A stretch of 5,815 nucleotides of DNA, from contig DASPHS010000089.1 in the NCBI GenBank assembly GCA_035629475.1, forward strand, positions 1 through 5,815, written 5' to 3'. The stretch is from JARIHD01 sp035629475. Its GTDB lineage: Bacteria; Patescibacteriota; Saccharimonadia; Saccharimonadales; UBA4665. Made by a program: the position numbers and the translations under genes. Below, piece by piece: positions 1-4,933 of the stretch. Position 1 is the first letter of the stretch. The number at the start of each line of letters is the position of its first letter. The notes under the pieces are model-generated. The model made no database searches. It had not been told where the DNA came from and worked only from the letters and a program-made list of their open reading frames with translations.

Positions 1-935
1 ATTCCAAAGCTACCGGCTGCCAGGGCAATCGCGGCAAATACATTCAAGAAGGTAGTGATACCGGTAATGACGCTGTTTATAACGCCAAGCTGGTCAGCAA
101 GCGTGGTCGCATCATACCCTTGGTCTTGCAATGTTTTCTTCAGGCTTTCAAGCTGCTCGTCGCTGAGTTTGTCGTCAAAACGGGCAAAGGCGGCTTCGTG
201 GATGGCAACCTGATAGGTTGGCAGTCCGGCTGTCATGCGCGTATAGGCATCACGCATCATGGCCACGTTGACTGAGGGTGAATTGCTGTTAATGATGGTC
301 TTTTGCTGTACGCCCACCACTTTGGCGTCAAGGGTAAATATGGTGCCGGTGCTGTCTTTGAAGCCAAAGGTAACAGCCTTGCCCAGGGCGGCCTGCTCAT
401 TTGCAAAGCCGAGAGGTTTGACCAGGTTGGGCGGCAGCGTTACCTCATAATTCTTAGCGTCGCCTGCTACCTGGCGTCCAACACTCATAGGCTGGTTAAT
501 GCCATCAATGGCTTGGTCGACACCTGTTGCGAAGCGTGTATCACCAACACCCAGGTATTCTGACTCGGCTGAATAGAGCGGAATGACTGCTTCGATGCCG
601 GGCGTCTTTTCTATTGTTTCAAGGTCTTTTGGTTGCAGCATTTTACCAAGGCCGAAAGCGCTGGTGGCTTGTTCGGCATTCGGGTCATATTCCTTGGGTT
701 TATTGTCTCCAAAAGGATTTTCGGCGTCTTCCTGGGAGGCACTCATGAGCAACATATCTTTGGCGCCCATAGCGCCTACTTGCTCGGCAACGTATACCTT
801 GAGGCCGGCACCAATGCCGGTGGTCAGCATCAGGGTAAAGGCGCCCATAAAGACGGCAGAAACGGTCAGGAACGTCCGTAATTTACTTCTGCGGAGATTG
901 CCGTTGGCGGTTGCGATGATATCCCGGTACTTCAT
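1..935 (-). CDS. ABC transporter permease, FtsX/MacB-like (partial, C-terminus outside window)
   Basis: This is the membrane subunit of a LolCDE/MacB-type ABC transporter. Such proteins usually move lipoproteins, peptides or drugs out of the membrane, or transmit force to envelope enzymes; the substrate cannot be read here. I translated the minus strand from the ATG at 935 and it is open for 311 codons to the window edge. It begins MKYRDIIATANGNLRRSKLR, the usual amphipathic lead-in of this family. One membrane helix follows at about residues 19-41 (TFLTVSAVFMGAFTLMLTTG). A long extracytoplasmic MacB-PCD-like region runs from about 45 to 285. The start of the second helix lies at about 290-311 (TTFLNVFAAIALAAGS). 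The last two or three helices expected of the FtsX domain are missing because the window ends. The start codon overlaps the ATPase stop codon by one base (TAATG), so translation of the two genes is probably coupled. The assignment to the family is firm; the role is inferred. Confidence 0.88.
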   Translation of the reverse strand, partial: MKYRDIIATANGNLRRSKLRTFLTVSAVFMGAFTLMLTTGIGAGLKVYVAEQVGAMGAKDMLLMSASQEDAENPFGDNKPKEYDPNAEQATSAFGLGKMLQPKDLETIEKTPGIEAVIPLYSAESEYLGVGDTRFATGVDQAIDGINQPMSVGRQVAGDAKNYEVTLPPNLVKPLGFANEQAALGKAVTFGFKDSTGTIFTLDAKVVGVQQKTIINSNSPSVNVAMMRDAYTRMTAGLPTYQVAIHEAAFARFDDKLSDEQLESLKKTLQDQGYDATTLADQLGVINSVITGITTFLNVFAAIALAAGSFG

Positions 936-1612
936 TATTTTCGCTCCCCCGCTACTTTGCCGTCGGTCATTATCACCTGCCGGTCGCAGCGTGCGGCCAG
1001 GTCGGGATCGTGGGTGACGACGATGAGTGTTATATCGTGTTCTTTATTCAGTTTGAACAGCAGGTCTTCGATTTTTTGACCGGTCTTACTGTCCAGGTTG
1101 CCTGTGGGCTCATCAGCAAAGATGATTTTAGGATTGTTGATCAGTGCCCGTGCAATACACACCCGTTGTTTTTGGCCACCGCTCAGGTCAGATGCATTAT
1201 TGGCAGCTTTATCTTCCAGTTCTACGGCCTGCAATACTTCCATGCCGCGGCGCGTGCGCTCCTTGGCGGGCACGCCTGCAATCTTGAGCGGCAGTATGAC
1301 GTTGCTGAGTACACTTTCGTGGGCATTCAAAAAGAACTGCTGGAATACAAAGCCAAAATCACGATTGCGGAAGCGGTCCAACTGTTCCCGCTTGAGACTG
1401 GATGATTTGCGGCCGCCAACGATGATTTCACCGCTCGTAGGCCGGTCGAGTAGCGCCAACAGGTGCATCAGCGTTGACTTGCCTGAGCCACTCTTGCCTG
1501 TGATTGCTATTGACTCACCTGCTTCCACTGCCAGATTGACGTCGTTAAGCGCCTGAAAGGTGCTTTTTGCTTTGCCGTACGATTTGTAAATATGGTCTGC
1601 CTGAATAATCAT
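935..1612 (-). CDS. ABC transporter ATP-binding protein, LolD/MacB type
   Basis: This 225-residue cytoplasmic ATPase powers the permease encoded directly downstream. All ABC motifs are present in order: Walker A GKSGSGKST at residues 39-47, Q-loop FVFQQ at 88-92, signature LSGGQ at 143-147, Walker B IIFADE at 163-168 with catalytic Glu168, D-loop NLDS at 172-175, and H-loop His201 in VVTHD. The length is usual for LolD/FtsE/MacB-class subunits, and nothing suggests lost activity. The region after the Q-loop reads FFLNAHESVLSNVILPL, not the common FNLLP-type stretch; I associate this style with Saccharibacteria proteins, from memory. The ATG at 1612 is preceded by GAGGAG with a 7-nt spacer, which fixes the start. 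The gene is first in the operon, has its own likely promoter at 1662-1688, and ends in TAA overlapping the permease ATG. The substrate is unknown. Confidence 0.95.
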   Translation of the reverse strand: MIIQADHIYKSYGKAKSTFQALNDVNLAVEAGESIAITGKSGSGKSTLMHLLALLDRPTSGEIIVGGRKSSSLKREQLDRFRNRDFGFVFQQFFLNAHESVLSNVILPLKIAGVPAKERTRRGMEVLQAVELEDKAANNASDLSGGQKQRVCIARALINNPKIIFADEPTGNLDSKTGQKIEDLLFKLNKEHDITLIVVTHDPDLAARCDRQVIMTDGKVAGERK

Positions 1613-1650
1613 CGGGCTGCTCCTCTTCGCATGCGCATTAGTTTATTTTT

Positions 1651-1679
1651 CATAGTACTATGTTATACAAGGTACTATG
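1651..1679. promoter_or_regulatory. Tandem operator-like sites (12-bp palindrome plus imperfect copy)
   Basis: CATAGTACTATG at 1651-1662 is a perfect 12-bp palindrome. CAAGGTACTATG at 1668-1679 matches it at 10 of 12 bases. The two copies start 17 bp apart, not far from two helical turns, so they could be bound on nearly the same DNA face. One site overlaps the -10 and start point of the ABC operon promoter. The other fills most of its -35/-10 spacer and ends on the proposed ATG of the divergent HhH gene. This is what a small dimeric repressor such as a PadR, GntR or TetR family member would use. No such regulator gene is in the window, so the binding protein is unknown. Confidence 0.5.
1661..1669 (+). 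promoter_or_regulatory. Possible extended -10 for the HhH gene
   Basis: TG-T-TATACA resembles an extended -10 element (TGn followed by 4 of 6 bases of TATAAT). It ends 7 nt before the candidate ATG at 1677, so transcription would begin at or just before the start codon and give a leaderless mRNA. No good -35 is visible upstream. It overlaps the minus-strand -10 of the ABC operon, so the two promoters would compete. Confidence 0.3.
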
Positions 1680-1688
1680 CGTAGTCAA
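1662..1688 (-). promoter_or_regulatory. Likely sigma-70-type promoter of the ABC transporter operon
   Basis: Read on the minus strand, TTGACT (1688-1683, 5 of 6 to the -35 consensus) is followed after 15 bp by TATAAC (1667-1662, 5 of 6 to the -10 consensus). A 17-bp spacing to the weaker TAACAT (1665-1660) is also possible. The transcript would begin near 1655 and run about 43 nt to the ATPase start at 1612. Both operator-like sites at 1651-1679 overlap this promoter, one in the spacer and one across the -10 and start point, so repression is the likely mode of control. Confidence 0.6.
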
Positions 1689-2219
1689 CAGCCGTTTTAT
1701 GAATTACCACGGAAGCTGGTATCATGCCACTGTATGCCCAAAGACAAGCCACCCCATACACGGACCCCTCGTAGCCGCAAGCCTAAGCCGGTGCACTATG
1801 CTGCCGATTTTGGTCTCGACGTCCCTTCTGGCGATGACGATATGTTTCGCTGGTTCCTGCTATCCTACCTGTTTGGTAAACCAATCCAATCCGGCGTTGC
1901 AGCGCAAACCTGGAGGTTGTTTATCGAACGAAAATTAGACACGCCCTGGGCAATCTTAGGGCTGCCCCGCCGTGCATTGGTACGCCTATTAGACGAGGGG
2001 AAATATACTCGCTATGACGAAGTCATGTCCCGCGCCTTACAGACCTGCATGGAGCAGCTGATACGTGATTACGACGGCTCACTTATGCTGCTGTATGAAA
2101 GCAGCCAAGATGAAGAAGAGTTCTCCAAGCGGCTGCAAAAGCTATACGGCGTCGGCCCTAAGACGGCGGAAATATTCATGCGTGAAACCGAGGAGCTATT
2201 TGCCCGCCGTGTCGAATAG
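1677..2219 (+). CDS. Small helix-hairpin-helix protein, endonuclease III/HhH-GPD-like, apparently without the catalytic Asp
   Basis: The frame encodes 180 residues. The N-terminus (1-45) is basic and proline-rich. A helical region follows from about 54, with DMFRWFLLSYLFGKPIQSGV resembling the entry to the HhH-GPD glycosylase fold. A helix-hairpin-helix motif lies at about 153-168 (LQKLYGVGPKTAEIF). Lys162 lines up with the catalytic lysine of endonuclease III (GVGRKTA). The protein stops where the catalytic Asp, about 18 residues later, would fall, and there is no iron-sulphur cluster segment. A DNA-binding or structure-recognising role is therefore more likely than base excision. The start is uncertain: ATG 1677 has only a weak AAGG and may be leaderless, while an in-frame ATG at 1734 would give 161 residues and leave the ABC promoter -35 outside the coding region. 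Its last 24 bp overlap the end of the convergent gene. Confidence 0.65.
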   Translation: MRSQQPFYELPRKLVSCHCMPKDKPPHTRTPRSRKPKPVHYAADFGLDVPSGDDDMFRWFLLSYLFGKPIQSGVAAQTWRLFIERKLDTPWAILGLPRRALVRLLDEGKYTRYDEVMSRALQTCMEQLIRDYDGSLMLLYESSQDEEEFSKRLQKLYGVGPKTAEIFMRETEELFARRVE

Positions 2220-3263
2220 GCGCTCACTGTCTGATTGCTCACCAGCCACGAATAAGCCAGTCTTGAAGGCCTGTCTAATCGCCTGCCCTTGCTTAGTAGC
2301 CTGTAGGGTTGGGAAGATGATTTTACTTAGGTAGATCCGTGCCGAGTTGTATCCAAGACCCACTCGGACTGCACTCTGCCGCAGATCATAACCGACCGCC
2401 AGGTTTGCCAACAGCCGAGCAGGCTTGGGTGGTATGTTGGGCACATCGGCATGCGCAGCGGTGAGGGGCGTCGGCTCAACGGTGGTAAGTATGTATTTCG
2501 TAACGACCTCGTTGAGACTCAATGCCTGGTGTGCGCTTACAATATCCTGCCGAGCCCGCTTCACGCGGTCGATAGCTTTAGCGAGTGTCGTGGAAGGTGT
2601 TACAAAGTGTTCGGCGTAGGCCTCGACACTCATGCCGTTCCCCACCGCGACAATAAGGTCACGCTCGTCAGGCGTGAAGGTTGTCGCCTTGCCTTTATCG
2701 GTAGTGAATACCATGACCGATGATTCTTTGGGCGGTTTGAGCTGTCCAAATTCGTATGCGCGCCGCACCGCTGCGGCCTGGTTGGCCCCTGTCCCAGGAG
2801 TATTGAGGGCGCTGCAGGTGTCCTGCCACAGTGCTTTGACATCATTGACGGACGTGAGTGATGTCTGGCTAAAGATGCGGGCGATGTCTGGATCGGTATG
2901 GCCCTCGGCGGCCAGTGTCACTAGTTGCCAGCTGCGCCACGGCATGTAGCTGTTGTTGTCTACATATTCCCGTTGGAGCAGTGTATAGGGGATAACCCGG
3001 TCGTCAATCAACCCGGCTACTGCCTGCGCTGGTGTCCGGGCGTTATAGGCACTGCTGACATAGGTTATTGCAGGTATGATTTCTTCTTCAGGACACGCCA
3101 GGCGTGCGGCAATTTCACTCGTGCCCCGCATGCCGTAAGTCATGGCGTGCAATGCTGAAGCACCCAATACAAAGCTAGCGGTATCGGGCTGCATTCTACT
3201 CTCCAGCAGTACTTCATCGAGGGGCCGGGCCTGCATGGTCCAGCGTTCTTGCTCCATTGTCAT
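2196..3263 (-). CDS. Protein built from four LuxR/GerE-like helix-turn-helix modules (function unknown)
   Basis: I do not recognise a named family for this 355-residue, probably cytoplasmic protein. By eye it holds four related segments of about 60-70 residues, at roughly 26-92, 108-175, 195-260 and 278-338. Each resembles a LuxR-type DNA-binding domain: an opening helix, a turn with Gly (AAEGHTDPDIARIF; AVGNGMSVEAYAEHF; AVGYDLRQSAVRVGL; TYGMRGTSEIAARL), a recognition-like helix, then a closing stretch such as GQAIRQAFKTGLF or NQAAAVRRAYEFGQL. No receiver, ligand-binding, kinase or membrane segment is present. It could be a multi-site DNA-binding or nucleoid-type protein, or the fold may have been co-opted for protein contacts. 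The start ATG at 3263 has no Shine-Dalgarno; ATG 3257 is an alternative two codons in. It stops at TAG and overlaps the HhH gene tail to tail. The reading frame is solid; the function is open. Confidence 0.8.
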   Translation of the reverse strand: MTMEQERWTMQARPLDEVLLESRMQPDTASFVLGASALHAMTYGMRGTSEIAARLACPEEEIIPAITYVSSAYNARTPAQAVAGLIDDRVIPYTLLQREYVDNNSYMPWRSWQLVTLAAEGHTDPDIARIFSQTSLTSVNDVKALWQDTCSALNTPGTGANQAAAVRRAYEFGQLKPPKESSVMVFTTDKGKATTFTPDERDLIVAVGNGMSVEAYAEHFVTPSTTLAKAIDRVKRARQDIVSAHQALSLNEVVTKYILTTVEPTPLTAAHADVPNIPPKPARLLANLAVGYDLRQSAVRVGLGYNSARIYLSKIIFPTLQATKQGQAIRQAFKTGLFVAGEQSDSERLFDTAGK

Positions 3264-3269
3264 ATAACT

Positions 3270-3275
3270 ATCTTA
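3270..3275 (-). promoter_or_regulatory. Possible -10 element of the four-module HTH gene
   Basis: TAAGAT on the minus strand (4 of 6 to TATAAT) ends 7 nt before the ATG at 3263, which would place the transcription start on the A of the start codon. This fits the lack of a Shine-Dalgarno. The best -35 candidate, GTTACA at 3296-3291, is weak and only 15 bp away. An AACTAT motif is repeated exactly 20 bp apart at 3266-3271 and 3286-3291, with no assigned meaning. I saw no convincing plus-strand promoter for the dehydrogenase in this 99-bp intergenic region. Confidence 0.25.
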
Positions 3276-3352
3276 GCGTATTTGCAACTATGTAACTTAA
3301 TTAATAGTCCCCCGCCCACATACCTGCAACACTAGTACAGAATGCAAAGAAC

Positions 3353-3358
3353 GGAGGA
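3353..3358 (+). promoter_or_regulatory. Shine-Dalgarno that fixes the dehydrogenase start
   Basis: GGAGGA lies 4 nt before the ATG at 3363 and is the best ribosome-binding site in the window. It argues against the longer reading from the in-frame ATG at 3342, which would place this site inside the coding region. Confidence 0.8.
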
Positions 3359-3362
3359 ATAT

Positions 3363-4250
3363 ATGAGTGACCCACATGCTATGCAAGACCCAACGACGAA
3401 ATACCCACAGCCGGAATTCAAGGCTCAGCCGCAGGATACCCCCGGCCTTACTGGCAAGATGGACCCTGTTCCCGACCATGGCGAAGAAAGCTACCAGGGG
3501 AGCGGCCGGCTTGTTGACCGCAAGGCTATTATCACCGGGGCTGACTCGGGTATCGGCCGTGCAGTGGCCATAGCCTACGCGCGAGAGGGCGCTGATGTGC
3601 TTATCTCGTATCTGAACGAAGATGAAGATGCCCAGGAGACCGCCCGCCTGGTCGAGGAAGCTGGCCGCAAGGCGGTACTGATGCCGGGCGATATTTCTGA
3701 TCCTGCTCACTGCCGTGCGATTGTAGCCAAGGCAGTCGAGGCGTTCGGTCGTGTCGATATTTTGGTTAATAATGCAGCCTACCAAATGAGCCACGAAACG
3801 CTCGAAGAAATAAGTGATGAAGAATGGGACCATACCGTGGCTACTAACCTGAGCGCCTTCTTTCATCTCACCAAGGCAGCCGTGCCACACATGCAGCCTG
3901 GTGCCTCAATCATCGGCTCCTCGTCAGTCAACTCCGACATGCCTAAGCCGACCCTTGTACCCTATGCCATGACCAAGGCGGGTATTGCCAATATGTGTGC
4001 ATCACTGGCGCAGCTGCTCGGGCCAAAAGGCATACGCGTCAATAGTGTGGCGCCTGGCCCGGTGTGGACACCGCTCATTCCTTCGACCATGCCGCCAGAA
4101 GAAGTCAAAGAGTTTGGCGCCAATACGCCACTCGGTCGTGCTGGTCAGCCCGCCGAATTGGCTGCGGTCTACGTACTGCTGGCATCCAATGAAGCGAGCT
4201 ATGTTTCTGGTGCGCGGGTAGCAGTTACCGGCGGTAAGCCCATCCTGTAG
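3363..4250 (+). CDS. Short-chain dehydrogenase/reductase, YghA/GSP39-type
   Basis: This 295-residue cytoplasmic oxidoreductase belongs to the classical SDR family and would use NAD(P)H to reduce or oxidise an unknown alcohol, sugar alcohol or aldehyde. Features in order: an N-terminal extension of about 48 residues, rich in Pro and Gln and including KMDPVPDHGEESYQGSGRL, which is characteristic of the subgroup containing E. coli YghA and Bacillus general stress protein 39; the cofactor motif TGADSGIG at 58-65; NNAA at 136-139; Asn162; catalytic Ser188, Tyr201 and Lys205 (YAMTK); and the PGPVWTPL segment at 231-238. All catalytic residues are present and the length is normal for the subgroup. 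The start is set by GGAGGA upstream. The gene stands alone, divergent from the HTH-module gene and convergent with the b5 gene. This subgroup is widespread in soil and stress-tolerant bacteria, so acquisition by transfer is possible but not shown here. Confidence 0.95.
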   Translation: MSDPHAMQDPTTKYPQPEFKAQPQDTPGLTGKMDPVPDHGEESYQGSGRLVDRKAIITGADSGIGRAVAIAYAREGADVLISYLNEDEDAQETARLVEEAGRKAVLMPGDISDPAHCRAIVAKAVEAFGRVDILVNNAAYQMSHETLEEISDEEWDHTVATNLSAFFHLTKAAVPHMQPGASIIGSSSVNSDMPKPTLVPYAMTKAGIANMCASLAQLLGPKGIRVNSVAPGPVWTPLIPSTMPPEEVKEFGANTPLGRAGQPAELAAVYVLLASNEASYVSGARVAVTGGKPIL

Positions 4251-4253
4251 GGG

Positions 4254-4850
4254 CTAGCATTCCCGGTCCCGGGTAATGCTCCCGCTGGCATCGAGGCGGA
4301 TTTCACGGCATTGCCCCTGATAGGTCAGTTCTATTTCCTGTTCGCCGTCATTGTCTTGCTCCTGCTGCTGCACACTCGCTCCGGGGTATTTTTCGCTGAT
4401 TGCCGCAGGTAACGAGCCGTTGCTGCTCGTACCCGGGTCTGTGGGCTGATTCTGAGGTTGCTCACCGGTGGCTTCACCTGACAGGGAGCCTACCCGGAAG
4501 CTTTCCAGTTGGTTGCGTGCTGCTGCAGAATGGGACCCTTCACCGCCCTGGGTCTGGAAGGCTGTTGTCGCATCCTTGCCACACTGGGAGGTTATGCGTG
4601 CCGCTCCGCCTGGGTGGTCGGCAATAAAATCAGTGACATCGTACACGTCGCCGCCGACAATAATCCAACAATCATTTTGACTACTGTGGTTAGCTACTTC
4701 TTGGGCCGTGAGCGCCGCACTGGCTGTATCCTCGCCCGGCTGTTGGTTGGTGCGGTTCCGTTCGCCGCTGAGCAAACCGGCAACAATGACCGCGGTTACG
4801 ATGATAGCAACAATTCCCAGGGAGGCTGCGACAGCAATTTTGAGTTTCAT
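4254..4850 (-). CDS. Membrane-anchored cytochrome b5-domain protein with PepSY-like C-terminus
   Basis: This 198-residue protein has an N-terminal membrane anchor at about 4-27 (preceded by MKLK), so the rest should lie outside the cell. A cytochrome b5-like haem domain spans about 47-122: NDCW, VYDVTDFIADHPGG with haem ligand His79, GKDATTAF, and a second ligand His107 in HSAAARNQL. The two histidines are 28 residues apart, wider than in microsomal b5 but in keeping with bacterial members. A Gln/Pro/Ser-rich linker runs from about 123 to 146. The end, about 147-197 (ISEKYPGASV...EIELTYQGQCREIRLDASGSI), resembles the PepSY-like family. Four cysteines (61, 90, 181 and C-terminal 198) could form disulphides if exported. 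I chose ATG 4850 because the anchor starts there; an upstream GTG at 4889 would add 13 residues. AGAGG lies 13 nt upstream, rather far. The divergent flavocytochrome suggests a shared redox role. Confidence 0.85.
   Translation of the reverse strand: MKLKIAVAASLGIVAIIVTAVIVAGLLSGERNRTNQQPGEDTASAALTAQEVANHSSQNDCWIIVGGDVYDVTDFIADHPGGAARITSQCGKDATTAFQTQGGEGSHSAAARNQLESFRVGSLSGEATGEQPQNQPTDPGTSSNGSLPAAISEKYPGASVQQQEQDNDGEQEIELTYQGQCREIRLDASGSITRDREC
4256..4280. terminator. Strong hairpin at the convergent dehydrogenase/b5 junction, possible U-tract-less terminator
   Basis: AGCATT (4256-4261) pairs with AATGCT (4275-4280), and CCCGG (4262-4266) pairs with CCGGG (4269-4273). This gives about 11 base pairs with one bulged T at 4274 and a very small loop. 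It starts 5 bp after the dehydrogenase stop codon and lies inside the last codons of the opposing b5 gene. No run of T follows on either strand, so it is not a standard intrinsic terminator; it may instead stabilise the 3' end of the mRNA or limit read-through. Confidence 0.45.
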
Positions 4851-4856
4851 ACCATA

Positions 4857-4886
4857 AGCATAACCTCTGACGTAAGCACGATACAA
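4857..4886 (-). promoter_or_regulatory. Possible promoter of the cytochrome b5 gene
   Basis: On the minus strand TTGTAT (4886-4881) is followed after 18 bp by TATGCT (4862-4857). The -10 matches 4 of 6 bases and ends 7 nt before the ATG at 4850, which would again give a leaderless transcript. The -35 end touches the left arm of the inverted repeat at 4885-4917. The match is modest. Confidence 0.3.
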
Positions 4887-4917
4887 CACTTTTGTGCTGG
4901 CGTTACCTAAAAGTGTT
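4885..4917. repeat. Perfect 9-bp inverted repeat between the divergent b5 and flavocytochrome genes
   Basis: AACACTTTT (4885-4893) and AAAAGTGTT (4909-4917) are exact inverted copies separated by 15 bp. The arm centres are 24 bp apart. The repeat sits in the 83-bp region between the two divergent start codons. Its left arm adjoins the candidate -35 of the b5 gene and its right arm lies just upstream of the candidate -10 of the flavocytochrome gene. This position suits an operator for a dimeric regulator controlling both genes. Alternatively it could form an RNA hairpin, if transcription began further upstream. Confidence 0.45.
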
Positions 4918-4921
4918 CCTA

Positions 4922-4927
4922 TAGAAT
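4922..4927 (+). promoter_or_regulatory. Possible -10 element of the flavocytochrome gene
   Basis: TAGAAT matches the -10 consensus at 5 of 6 bases and ends 7 nt before the A of the ATG at 4934, so a leaderless transcript is predicted. The gene has no Shine-Dalgarno (the upstream bases are GAATTTAGCT). No good -35 is visible at 16-18 bp, which would fit dependence on an activator. Confidence 0.35.
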
Positions 4928-4933
4928 TTAGCT

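Noticed and set aside
583..1017. A 144-codon plus-strand frame crossing the permease/ATPase junction
   Set aside because: It is antisense to two clearly recognisable ABC transporter genes and has no domain or Shine-Dalgarno of its own.
3342..3362. Earlier ATG at 3342 for the dehydrogenase
   Set aside because: The GGAGGA ribosome-binding site lies between it and the ATG at 3363, so the later start is preferred.
3297..3890. A 197-codon open frame on the minus strand opposite the dehydrogenase
   Set aside because: It lies almost wholly antisense to a well-conserved SDR gene, has no recognisable domain, and its composition looks like a mirrored coding frame.
4851..4889. GTG start at 4889 for the b5 protein, adding 13 residues
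   Set aside because: It has no ribosome-binding site, would overlap the inverted repeat, and would put a poor leader before a good membrane anchor starting MKLK.
4509..4910. A 133-codon plus-strand frame opposite the b5 gene
   Set aside because: The minus strand here encodes a clear HPGG-containing b5 domain; this frame has no supporting feature.
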